Source: Tyzzerella sp963558545
GTDB lineage: Bacteria; Bacillota; Clostridia; Lachnospirales; CAG-274
Assembly (NCBI RefSeq): GCF_963558545.1
Contig: NZ_CAUWHO010000054.1
Coordinates: forward strand, 1 to 14,067
Length of the DNA stretch: 14,067 bases
Direction of reading: 5' to 3'
The notes under the pieces were generated by a model. The model worked only from the letters and a program-made list of their open reading frames with translations, ran no database searches and was not told the DNA's origin. Positions 6,259 to 14,017 of the stretch are shown here, one piece after another (the stretch's first letter is position 1; each line of letters opens with the position of its first letter). A program made the translations under genes and the position numbers.

Positions 6259-7836
6259 TTATCTTTTTTTAGCACGTTCTACTTTTACAGTAACTTTTTT
6301 AATTTTTTTGCCTTTCATACCTTTTAAAATATCTTTTACATATTTTTTTGGTACATCTAAAAATGTATAATCTTCATATATATCTATATCACCAATAGCT
6401 TTGCCAGGTATACCACACTCTCCTGCAATAGCCCCCACTATATCTTTAGCTCTAACTCTCTTTTTACTACCTACATTAATAAATAATCTTACTAGTTTTT
6501 CATTATTATCTTCTAAATCGTCTTCAAAATCTATATCTTCCGTATTTTCATCATATAAATTCATCTTTAAAAGTGCTGCTGATATATCTACTGCCGATAT
6601 ATCTTCATTTACAATACTTTCTACAATGTTTATATACTTAGTAAGACGTCCTTCTTCAATAACTCTTTTAACTTTTTCTATAAAATTATTAGTTTTAGCT
6701 TCTTCTATATCTGTTAAAGAAGGTAATTTGCCCAGTTTTACTTTAGCTTTTGTATATTTCATAATATCCCTAAGCTTATATATTTCTCTACCTACAACAA
6801 AGCTAAATGCTCTACCAGAACGCCCTGCTCTACCAGTTCTTCCTATTCTATGGACATAATATTCTTCATCTTGAGGCAAATCATAGTTTATAACCATATC
6901 AACATCATCTACATCTATACCACGGGCAGCTACGTCTGTTGCCACCAATATTTCTATTGTACGATTTCTAAACTTTTTCATAACAATATCTCTTTGTATT
7001 TGCTTTAAATCTCCGTGTAGACCTTCTGCAAAATACCCACGCCCTTGTAAATGCTCTACAAGCTCATCTACCCTCTTTTTAGTATTGCAAAAAATTACTA
7101 CAAGCTCTGGGCAGTACATATCCATAAGTCTAGATGTAGCCTCTACTTTTGTTTTCTCTTTTATTTCAAAATATATTTGTTCTATGTTAGGCACTGTAAG
7201 CTCTTTTCTTGCAACCTTAATAACTTCTGGATTTACAAGGTATTTATCTGTAAGGTCCATAATCTCTTTTGCCATAGTTGCAGAAAATAAAACAGTTTGT
7301 CTTTCATCTGGCATTTTATCTAATATAGCTTCTATATCATCTCTAAAACCCATATCTAGCATTTCATCTGCCTCATCTAAAACAACCATTTTAACCGTTT
7401 CCATTTTTAGTGTTCTTCTGTTCATATGGTCCATTATACGCCCTGGAGTACCAACAACTATTTGAACACCTTTTTTTAATGCTCCTATTTGTCTTTCTAT
7501 AGGTTGTCCACCATATACCGGTAAAACTTTTATATCATCTTTATATTTTAAAAATTTTCTAAATTCTTCACATATTTGTATAGCAAGTTCTCTCGTAGGT
7601 GATAATATAACTGCTTGTAACTTTTTATTGTCTACATCTATCATATCTATACAAGGAAGTCCAAAAGCAGCCGTTTTACCTGTACCTGTTTGCGACTGTC
7701 CTATAATATCTCTACCATCTAAAATTTTTGTTATAGCTTTAGACTGTATAGGCGTTGCCTCTTCAAACCCCATATCTTTAACTGCTCTTATTAATTCTTC
7801 TGATAGTTGTAATTCTTCAAATTTTAAATTTGTCAT
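6259..7836 (-). CDS. DEAD-box ATP-dependent RNA helicase with DbpA-type RNA-binding domain
   Basis: ATP-dependent RNA unwinding enzyme of 525 residues, cytoplasmic. The two RecA domains carry the Q motif (GFEEATPIQ, 23-31), Walker A SQTGTGKT (48-55), DEAD (154-157), SAT (185-187), and motifs V and VI (TDVAARGID at about 300-308, HRIGRTGR 329-336). An acidic linker (about 429-446) joins a C-terminal DbpA-type RNA-binding fold (about 448-520, including IVGAIAGECGIPGKAIGDID). DbpA and Bacillus YxiN use this fold to bind 23S rRNA hairpin 92. CsdA/DeaD-like helicases carry related domains and act more broadly. I therefore infer ribosome assembly or cold-related RNA remodelling without choosing a symbol. 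GAAAGGA (7844-7850) lies seven bases before ATG. It has its own promoter, shares a terminator with the RNase J gene, and all catalytic motifs are intact. Confidence 0.95.
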   Translation of the reverse strand: MTNLKFEELQLSEELIRAVKDMGFEEATPIQSKAITKILDGRDIIGQSQTGTGKTAAFGLPCIDMIDVDNKKLQAVILSPTRELAIQICEEFRKFLKYKDDIKVLPVYGGQPIERQIGALKKGVQIVVGTPGRIMDHMNRRTLKMETVKMVVLDEADEMLDMGFRDDIEAILDKMPDERQTVLFSATMAKEIMDLTDKYLVNPEVIKVARKELTVPNIEQIYFEIKEKTKVEATSRLMDMYCPELVVIFCNTKKRVDELVEHLQGRGYFAEGLHGDLKQIQRDIVMKKFRNRTIEILVATDVAARGIDVDDVDMVINYDLPQDEEYYVHRIGRTGRAGRSGRAFSFVVGREIYKLRDIMKYTKAKVKLGKLPSLTDIEEAKTNNFIEKVKRVIEEGRLTKYINIVESIVNEDISAVDISAALLKMNLYDENTEDIDFEDDLEDNNEKLVRLFINVGSKKRVRAKDIVGAIAGECGIPGKAIGDIDIYEDYTFLDVPKKYVKDILKGMKGKKIKKVTVKVERAKKR

Positions 7837-7873
7837 AATCCGTTCCTTTCATAAATAATTTACACGTTTTTTT

Positions 7874-7902
7874 AGTATAACATTAATTTTACAAAAAAAC
7901 AA
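7874..7902 (-). promoter_or_regulatory. Predicted sigma-A promoter for the RNA helicase gene
   Basis: On the minus strand: TTGTTT (7902-7897), 17 bases, TATACT (7879-7874), with a TGT extended -10 just before it. Transcription would start near 7867, about 30 bases ahead of the helicase ATG. Spacing is optimal. It lies back to back with the transporter promoter. Confidence 0.55.
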
Positions 7903-7931
7903 TATCCTACTTATATATTTTTAATTTATAC

Positions 7932-7960
7932 TTGCAAATAATACAAATAATTGATATAAT
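7932..7960 (+). promoter_or_regulatory. Predicted sigma-A promoter for the panT-coaX unit
   Basis: TTGCAA (7932-7937), a 17-base spacer and a perfect TATAAT (7955-7960) preceded by TGA, an extended -10. Start near 7967 leaves a leader of about 49 bases, too short for a known riboswitch class. It is the strongest promoter match in the window. Confidence 0.65.
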
Positions 7961-8015
7961 GTTTTTGAAATTAAGCACTGTATCTTTTTAAAGAATAGTA
8001 GCAAGGAGGATTTTT

Positions 8016-8630
8016 ATGAATAATTTATCTATTGGAAGTAAAAACTTTGCAAGAGATTTAACAAAACTTGCTTTGTTTTCTGCCATCATTTTTGTTTTGG
8101 GAACAACCCCTTTTGGTTTTATCCCTTTAGGAGCCTTTAAAATAGTTACTATACACATACCTGTTATTATAGGCTCTATTATGCTAGGGCCTAAAAAAGG
8201 TGCATTTTTAGGCTTTGTATTTGGACTTTCTAGCTTTACTATGGCTAATGTACAACCCAACCTTACATCTTACTTTTTTTCACCTATAATAAGTGGAAAT
8301 TTATTTAGCCTTGTTGTATGTTTTGTACCTAGAATATTAGTTGGTATCATACCATACTATGTGTTTAAGTTTTTAAAAAAATATATAAACATAAACGTGT
8401 CGTTAATAATAACTGGTTTAATTGGTTCTTTAGTAAATACTGTTTTTGTTTTAGGTTTTATCTATATATTTTTTGCTGAAAAATATGCAGAGATATTAAA
8501 TGCAACATTAGATAACTTAATAACTGTTATATTAGCTAGTGTTGGTGTTAATGCAACATTAGAAGCATTAGCTTCTTCCATATTAGTTTTAGCCATATGT
8601 AAAGCATTATTTAAAAATACTAAAGTTTAG
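8016..8630 (+). CDS. panT: ECF transporter S component, predicted pantothenate-specific (PanT-like)
   Basis: Integral membrane substrate-binding subunit of 204 residues for an energy-coupling-factor vitamin transporter. About six hydrophobic segments are visible (about 14-30, 40-57, 61-77, 95-118, 128-153, 168-198). The loop GPKKGAFLGFVFGLSS (58-73) after an HIPVIIG stretch is typical of Firmicute S components. These proteins need shared EcfA, EcfA' and EcfT subunits, which are not in this window. Substrate is inferred from position: coaX begins 21 bases downstream in the same unit, and PanT proteins are known pantothenate S components. Sequence alone would not exclude another vitamin. AAGGAGGA (8003-8010) precedes ATG 8016. 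Confidence 0.8.
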   Translation: MNNLSIGSKNFARDLTKLALFSAIIFVLGTTPFGFIPLGAFKIVTIHIPVIIGSIMLGPKKGAFLGFVFGLSSFTMANVQPNLTSYFFSPIISGNLFSLVVCFVPRILVGIIPYYVFKFLKKYININVSLIITGLIGSLVNTVFVLGFIYIFFAEKYAEILNATLDNLITVILASVGVNATLEALASSILVLAICKALFKNTKV

Positions 8631-8651
8631 TTTATTTAAAAGGAGATAAAA

Positions 8652-9425
8652 ATGTTATTAGCAATAGACATAGGTAATACAAATATTGTACTTGGTGGTA
8701 TAGATAATGAAAAAATACACTTTATAGCAAGATTATATACAGAAAAAAAACTATCTTATGACCAGTATACTATTCAAATAAAAAATATGTTAGATATATA
8801 CAATATTGATACACAAAATATAGATAATTGTATTATATCATCTGTTGTTCCACCCGTTTTAGATGCTATTGTGCAGGCTGTAAAAACAATAATAAAAAAA
8901 GAACCTATGATAGTAGGTCCTGGTATAAAAACAGGATTAAATATTTTAACAGACAATCCTGCACAACTAGGTAGCGATTTAGTGGTAAACAGTGTAGCCT
9001 CTTTAAACCAGTTTGATGCACCTTTAATTATTATAGATATGGGTACTGCTACTACTATATCTGTTATAGATAAAAATAAAAATTATATTGGTGGTTGTAT
9101 AGTACCTGGTGTAAAAATATCATTAAGTGCTTTGTCTGGTATGACTGCTCAATTGCCTCATATAAGCTTAGATGAGCCTAAAAAAATTATTGGGAGCAAC
9201 ACTATAGATTGTATGAAAAGTGGCATTGTTTTCGGTAATGCTTCTATGATAGATGGTATGATAGAGCGTATAGAAGATGATTTAGGCTATAAAACTACTG
9301 TTATAGCCACAGGTGGTATAGCAAATCATATAATACCATTTTGTAAAAAGGAAATTATATATGATGATAACTTACTGTTAAAAGGACTTTATGCTATCTA
9401 TCTAAAAAATAATCATAAACATTAA
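8652..9425 (+). CDS. coaX: Type III pantothenate kinase CoaX
   Basis: Phosphorylates pantothenate to 4'-phosphopantothenate, the first committed step of coenzyme A synthesis, in the cytoplasm. Type III enzymes need a monovalent cation and are not feedback-inhibited by CoA. At 257 residues the length is typical. ASKHA-fold motifs are all visible: DIGNTN (6-11), a phosphate loop with Asp at 6, LGSDLVVN (about 106-113) at the pantothenate site where most homologs read GAD, DMGTATT (129-135), GGCIVPG (147-153) and ATGGIA near the C-terminus. AGGAG (8641-8645) lies six bases before ATG. It is the last gene of the unit with the panT-like transporter; the hairpin 9428-9451 follows the stop at once. 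The pairing suggests that the cell salvages external pantothenate. Confidence 0.96.
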   Translation: MLLAIDIGNTNIVLGGIDNEKIHFIARLYTEKKLSYDQYTIQIKNMLDIYNIDTQNIDNCIISSVVPPVLDAIVQAVKTIIKKEPMIVGPGIKTGLNILTDNPAQLGSDLVVNSVASLNQFDAPLIIIDMGTATTISVIDKNKNYIGGCIVPGVKISLSALSGMTAQLPHISLDEPKKIIGSNTIDCMKSGIVFGNASMIDGMIERIEDDLGYKTTVIATGGIANHIIPFCKKEIIYDDNLLLKGLYAIYLKNNHKH

Positions 9426-9427
9426 TT

Positions 9428-9451
9428 AAAGGCTGATAAAAATCAGCCTTT
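9428..9451 (+). terminator. Intrinsic terminator after coaX
   Basis: AAAGGCTGAT (9428-9437) pairs with ATCAGCCTTT (9442-9451) around loop AAAA, giving ten pairs followed by a U-run. It begins two bases after the coaX stop. In the reverse direction the stem is equally good but its tail (TTTAATTAAT) is a weak U-tract, so it may only partly stop the minus-strand unit that ends at 9457. Confidence 0.88.
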
Positions 9452-9456
9452 TTATA

Positions 9457-9627
9457 TTAAATAAAGTCTATATCTGGCTCTATATCATTAGATGCCTCAA
9501 AATGACAGTTTTTAGATGAAAAATAAACACAATGTGAACAATTTGTTGTTAACGGTTTATTATGCCTTGCATCTGTTGATGTAATAGCCTTAAAGCTTGG
9601 ACAATTTTTTAAGTTTTTTCTTTTCAA
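9457..9627 (-). CDS. Small four-cysteine protein, unknown function
   Basis: A 56-residue open frame starts at TTG 9627, with GAGGTGG (9632-9638) just upstream, and stops at 9457. The site and spacing closely resemble those of the TTG-started RNase J gene. The protein has a basic N-terminus (KRKNLKN), cysteines at 9, 30, 33 and 41 in a C-x20-C-x2-C-x7-C pattern (NCPSFK, NCSHCVYF, NCHFE), and an acidic tail (DIEPDIDFI). The cysteine spacing suggests zinc or iron-sulfur binding, but no named family is recognised. It has no membrane segment and no signal peptide. It lies 58 bases after addA on the same strand with no clear promoter or terminator between, so it is likely co-transcribed. There is no ATG in the frame, which makes it easy for gene finders to miss. 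Confidence 0.72.
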   Translation of the reverse strand: MKRKNLKNCPSFKAITSTDARHNKPLTTNCSHCVYFSSKNCHFEASNDIEPDIDFI

Positions 9628-9685
9628 AATACCACCTCATTAAATATTTTAGTAATATTATTTCCTAAAAAAACTTAATTAAACA

Positions 9686-12600
9686 TTATATAATTATAGA
9701 AATATTATGAAGTATAGAATATATAACACATTCTTTAACTTTTTTACAAGTAGATTGCTCTAAGGCCCTTTTATATATTTCTAATTGAGTCTTGTATCTA
9801 TTTAAAAGTACCCTTTCACTTTTAGTCCTATCTGTTTTATAATCTACTAATACCAATCCATCTTCTTCTTCAAAATATAAATCTATAATACCACTTACAA
9901 GTATATTGTTATCTATACTTTTAAATTCATCATCTATATAAATATCCTTTGGCTTAACTCCTAATGTAAATGCACATTCCCTTTTTATATTTTTTGCATT
10001 ATTTATTCTTCTAACTAAATCTGTATTTAAAAATCCTAAAACTATATTCTTATCTATACATTCTATTTCCTTATCATTAAGAATATTTTTATAGCTTAAA
10101 TTATTTAAAAGGTTATCTAATTCTTTCTCACTCTTTATATTAAAATCTATGTTTTCTAAAATTTTATGGTATATAGAGCCTACTTCCATAGGTGTAAGCT
10201 CTTCTTTAGCAAAAGTATAAAACTTAGGTAACGTAAAATTTGTATTATCATAAACTTTTAAATAGTCTAAAAATTTAGTTTGGTATACCCTTTTTATTTC
10301 AGAAACAGCTAAAGTAGATGTTAAGCCTTGTGCTATCATATTAGGATATTTCCAAGATAAATTTTTATATATTTCATCTTTATTATTAGTATAGTTTTTA
10401 TTTTTATCTAAATTAATAAGACTATAAAACATTTCTAATTTATCCATAGATACTTTATCTTTTACATTAGAATACGTTTTATTATTTAGTATGTCCTCAT
10501 AGGTACTAACATTAACTTGCCAAATATTATTAACATCAAAATTTTTTATTGCTGTATAAACCCACGCTAAATAATTATTAGATATACCAGATTTTAAAAA
10601 ATATCTAGGTAATATACATTTAACCTGTGGTAAAATTAAATTTTTCATTTTTTCTAATGTTTCATCAAAATTTTTATTTATACAGCCCGTTAATATTAAG
10701 CATTCTTTTGCCCTAGTTAAAGCAACGTATAAAATACGCATTTCTTCAGAGTAACTTTCTTCTTTATTTTTATAGGCTATAATGCTTTTTTGTATACTAG
10801 AAATTCTTTTTCTTGGCTCATATTCTGATGTACTATTAAAAATAGATAACCCAAACATATATTGCTCATCAAATAAAATAGGTTCTTTATTATCACTTGT
10901 ATTAAAAATTTTTGATAAATTAGATAAAAATACAATAGGAAATTCTAAACCCTTGCTTTTATGTATAGTCATAATTTTTACAACATTTTCATTTTTAGAT
11001 AAAATAGATGCCTTGCCATCATCGCTAACCATTTTAAATTTATTTATATAATTTATAAAATTAAAAAGTCCGTGTAGATTAGTTTCTTCAAATGATAATG
11101 CTTTTTCTAAAAGGCTATACAAATTTGCCTGTCTTATATTTCCACTATCTAAAAGCCCTAAATAGTTATAATAATTAGAATCTTCATATATATAGGATAA
11201 AAGTTCATTTATAGATAAACTTTTTGATAAGCTCTGCCAATTTTTTATTTTATCTAAAAAACTTAAACACTTATTTTTTAAAACTTCGTTATCACTATTT
11301 TGTACAAAATCTATTAAAATATAATAAAACAACTTGTTATTAGAAGATAACTTTATCTCTAGCAATTCATTTGATGAAAAATTAAAAATTGGAGAATACA
11401 TAGTACCTATTAAAGCATAATCTTGTAAAGGGTTAACAAGTACATTTAGTATATTTATTATAGTTTTTATTTCTGTAAAATCATAAAATCCGTTAGATGT
11501 TTCTGTGTAAACAGGTATATTATTTTTAGCTAAAATATCTGCAAATATATCAAAATTAGATTTGCTACGCATTAAAATTACTATATCTTTATATTCTATT
11601 TTTCTATAAATATTTATGTCTTTATCAAAAACCATTGTGTTATTGCTAAAAAGTTCGTTTATTTTTTTACATATAAAATTTGCTTCTATTTCTGTATTAG
11701 CAATCTCACATATAACATTGTCATTTATTTCATCTATAACCTTACTACAGTCAATAATATTTAATTCACATTTATTTAAAACATTTTCATTTTCTTTTGG
11801 ATTAGGAAAAATAGCTTCATTGTAAAGCCTTGCATTTTCATCATAATTAACCTCACCTAATTTATCACACATAATATTTTCAAAAATTATGTTTATACTG
11901 TCAATTACAGACTTATTACTTCTAAAATTAGCATTTAAATCTATCCTCTTATCTTTTGATTTTTCATTAAAATATTGAATATATTTTTCATTAAATATAC
12001 TAGGATTTGCTTGTCTAAACCTATAAATACACTGCTTTATATCCCCTACCATAAATCTGTTATTATTAGATATAGAAGATAAAATTGTTTCTTGTATAGA
12101 ATTACTATCTTGATATTCATCTATAATAATTTCATCAAAAATATGTTTATATTGGTTGGCAATATTAGTTGGCTTGTTATCTTCAACAAGAATATTTAAG
12201 CAAAAATGAGCTATATCACTAAAAGTATATATATTTTTTTCCTTTTTTATCCCCATAAAATAATCATCAAATTCTATAATAAGGTTGCACAGGGTATTTA
12301 TTATAGGATAAATTGTCTTTATATCTTCTATTATTTCTAATATGGAATTATTAAAAAATTTTTCTACAATTTCCTTTTTTATAAAGTCTTTATACAAATC
12401 TCTCAAAGATTTTATTTCTTCTGCTAAATCTGGGTTAGCTTTTAAAAGATTTTTATTCCATCTTGCATATTTTAAATTATATATACTGTCAATAAAGGCA
12501 TCATATTTTTCTTCTTTTATATAACCCAACATATTATAAAAATTAGAAAATTCTTGTGTTAAAAACCCTTCCATAGTTGAAGTGTTTCCTCCATTTTTAT

Positions 12601-13312
12601 CAAAGTCTAGTTGCCCTGTTGATATAAACTTTATTCTTTCACATATTATTATGACTTCTTTTAAAATCTCTTCTATATAGTTCATTAACTTTTTAAATAT
12701 ATCAGATGAAAAAAAGTCGTCTTGTGTTACAACATCAAACTGCTTATATGCTTTTTCTAACCATTTTTTAGGATATGGTAAATTTTGAGATTTAAAATAT
12801 AAATTTAAAAATACACTTTTAAACTTATCATCATTAGCACCTTTAGTAAATGAATCTACAAGCCTTACAAAATCTTCTTTATTTTCTTCATAATACTTAT
12901 CTAAAAAATTTTGTAATGCTTCATCTGTTAATATATCTAGCTCACCTTTATCACCTATTCTAAAATTAGGGTCTATATCTAAAGATTTAAAATGTGTTTT
13001 TACAACTTTAGAACAAAAAGAGTCTATAGTAGATATTTGCGCTTTATTTATTCTTACTAATTGTTCTGCTAGAGTATCATCTTTTTGTAATTCTATATTT
13101 ATACGCTTTGTAATACGTTCTTTCATTTCTTCTGCTGCATCTTTAGTAAATGTAACAACAAGTAATCTATCTACATCTATTTTATCATTTATTATTTTAT
13201 TTATTATTCTTTCTGCTAAAACAGTAGTTTTCCCCGAGCCAGCAGCAGCAGAAACAAGTATATTTTTATCCCGTTCATTTATAGCTTGTAATTGATTTTT
13301 TGTAAATCCCAT
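9686..13312 (-). CDS. addA: ATP-dependent helicase/nuclease subunit AddA
   Basis: Catalytic helicase-nuclease of the AddAB complex, which resects double-strand breaks to load RecA; cytoplasmic. At 1208 residues it has the usual length. UvrD-like helicase motifs run in order: Walker A SAAAGSGKT (21-29), motif II DEYQDS (398-403), motif III VGDIKQCIYRFR (422-433), NANFRS (460-465), then IMTIHKSKGLEFP and LYVALTRAKE further on. The C-terminal RecB-type nuclease has His1049 in GSIYHKILE, Asp1144 in GIIDLYF, Asp1157 and Lys1159 in DYKTD, and a QLEIY motif, so it appears active. AAGGAG (13323-13318) precedes ATG 13312. Normally addB lies directly upstream. Here the upstream gene, 15 bases away, is an unrelated membrane-anchored protein; addB must lie elsewhere or further upstream. 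The small cysteine protein follows. Confidence 0.95.
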   Translation of the reverse strand: MGFTKNQLQAINERDKNILVSAAAGSGKTTVLAERIINKIINDKIDVDRLLVVTFTKDAAEEMKERITKRINIELQKDDTLAEQLVRINKAQISTIDSFCSKVVKTHFKSLDIDPNFRIGDKGELDILTDEALQNFLDKYYEENKEDFVRLVDSFTKGANDDKFKSVFLNLYFKSQNLPYPKKWLEKAYKQFDVVTQDDFFSSDIFKKLMNYIEEILKEVIIICERIKFISTGQLDFDKNGGNTSTMEGFLTQEFSNFYNMLGYIKEEKYDAFIDSIYNLKYARWNKNLLKANPDLAEEIKSLRDLYKDFIKKEIVEKFFNNSILEIIEDIKTIYPIINTLCNLIIEFDDYFMGIKKEKNIYTFSDIAHFCLNILVEDNKPTNIANQYKHIFDEIIIDEYQDSNSIQETILSSISNNNRFMVGDIKQCIYRFRQANPSIFNEKYIQYFNEKSKDKRIDLNANFRSNKSVIDSINIIFENIMCDKLGEVNYDENARLYNEAIFPNPKENENVLNKCELNIIDCSKVIDEINDNVICEIANTEIEANFICKKINELFSNNTMVFDKDINIYRKIEYKDIVILMRSKSNFDIFADILAKNNIPVYTETSNGFYDFTEIKTIINILNVLVNPLQDYALIGTMYSPIFNFSSNELLEIKLSSNNKLFYYILIDFVQNSDNEVLKNKCLSFLDKIKNWQSLSKSLSINELLSYIYEDSNYYNYLGLLDSGNIRQANLYSLLEKALSFEETNLHGLFNFINYINKFKMVSDDGKASILSKNENVVKIMTIHKSKGLEFPIVFLSNLSKIFNTSDNKEPILFDEQYMFGLSIFNSTSEYEPRKRISSIQKSIIAYKNKEESYSEEMRILYVALTRAKECLILTGCINKNFDETLEKMKNLILPQVKCILPRYFLKSGISNNYLAWVYTAIKNFDVNNIWQVNVSTYEDILNNKTYSNVKDKVSMDKLEMFYSLINLDKNKNYTNNKDEIYKNLSWKYPNMIAQGLTSTLAVSEIKRVYQTKFLDYLKVYDNTNFTLPKFYTFAKEELTPMEVGSIYHKILENIDFNIKSEKELDNLLNNLSYKNILNDKEIECIDKNIVLGFLNTDLVRRINNAKNIKRECAFTLGVKPKDIYIDDEFKSIDNNILVSGIIDLYFEEEDGLVLVDYKTDRTKSERVLLNRYKTQLEIYKRALEQSTCKKVKECVIYSILHNISIII

Positions 13313-13327
13313 TTTATCTCCTTATGT

Positions 13328-13951
13328 TTATAAATATTTTTCTATTTCTTCTAATACCACTTTTTTTAATGAAAGGTCCATATCATTTATATTATTTTTT
13401 AAATTTGTTAAACTAGATTTATCATTTTCTTTAAAATATATTTTTGCCAACAATATATAAACTTGGCTAATATTAGCCTCTAATCTTACTGCCTCTAGTA
13501 AAACTTTTTTACAATCGTATATATTGTTAAGATTATAAAGTTCTTCTGCCCACTCAAACAACCCTCTTACATAAGAATTATAATGTTCTTCTAACTTAGA
13601 TATTTTATCAAAATTATTTACACCATACATTTCTTTAAGTTCTGTATTAGTAAGATTAGAAGGTATTTTTATCATATCTAACTCTATCTTTCTTTTAACT
13701 AAATCTTGTTTTTTTATTACCTTTTTATACGTAGGTATATTTTCATAATCTATAAATGGTAGTACGTTAGATGGCTCAACAAAATTAATATCTAATTTAT
13801 CAAAATCTTTTATTGTATTATTTGCCTCTAGTTCCCTTTGCATAAAATCATCTACTGATTTATCATATCCATTATCACTTTTCTTTAGCATTATTTTAAT
13901 TACTATTACAAAAGTTATTACCCCAATAAGTATTGGCATCGATTTTATCAT
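13328..13951 (-). CDS. Membrane-anchored helical (TPR-like) protein of unknown function
   Basis: Unknown protein of 207 residues. Residues 3-22 form one hydrophobic segment (MPILIGVITFVIVIKIML) followed by KKS, a membrane anchor without a lipobox. A charged, poorly conserved-looking middle follows. The last third reads like paired amphipathic helices (LFEWAEELYNLNNIYDCKKV, then a second unit around VYILLAKIYFKENDKS), as in TPR or SEL1-like repeats. I see no catalytic motif. I chose ATG 13951 because AGAAGGGA (13967-13960) lies eight bases upstream. A TTG at 13987 extends the frame by 12 residues but lacks a ribosome binding site. It stops 15 bases before addA, whose own site lies in that gap, so the two are one transcript. 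A scaffold or assembly role at the membrane is only a guess. It is not a form of AddB: it is far too short and has no nuclease motif. Confidence 0.8.
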   Translation of the reverse strand: MIKSMPILIGVITFVIVIKIMLKKSDNGYDKSVDDFMQRELEANNTIKDFDKLDINFVEPSNVLPFIDYENIPTYKKVIKKQDLVKRKIELDMIKIPSNLTNTELKEMYGVNNFDKISKLEEHYNSYVRGLFEWAEELYNLNNIYDCKKVLLEAVRLEANISQVYILLAKIYFKENDKSSLTNLKNNINDMDLSLKKVVLEEIEKYL

Positions 13952-13988
13952 ATAATTAATCCCTTCTTTTATTTTAATTACTATCAAA

Positions 13989-14017
13989 ATTTTAACATAT
14001 TACTAATATATTTACAA
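13989..14017 (-). promoter_or_regulatory. Possible sigma-A promoter for the unit containing addA
   Basis: On the minus strand: TTGTAA (14017-14012), 17 bases, TAAAAT (13994-13989) preceded by TGT, an extended -10. A start near 13982 leaves about 30 bases before ATG 13951, which supports that start and excludes the TTG at 13987. The AT-rich background limits confidence. If real, the unknown membrane protein is the first gene of the unit and addB is not in it. Confidence 0.45.

Noticed and set aside
6401..7858. Plus-strand open frames across the helicase gene (6401-6859, 7051-7290, 7085-7465, 7628-7858)
   Set aside because: They are antisense to intact helicase coding sequence, have low-complexity Ser/Ile/Leu-rich translations and no good ribosome binding sites.
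7961..8015. Riboswitch or attenuator in the panT-coaX leader
   Set aside because: The leader is only about 49 bases and shows no stable stem or conserved aptamer pattern.
7988..8260. Minus-strand open frame opposite the panT-like gene
   Set aside because: It overlaps the transporter coding region and its promoter-proximal leader, and its translation matches nothing recognisable.
10782..12524. Plus-strand open frames inside addA (10782-11051, 11616-11825, 12342-12524)
   Set aside because: Antisense shadows of addA coding sequence with hydrophobic, family-less translations.
13952..13987. TTG start adding 12 residues to the membrane protein upstream of addA
   Set aside because: There is no ribosome binding site before it, and it lies at or upstream of the predicted transcription start, while ATG 13951 has AGAAGGGA at the right distance.
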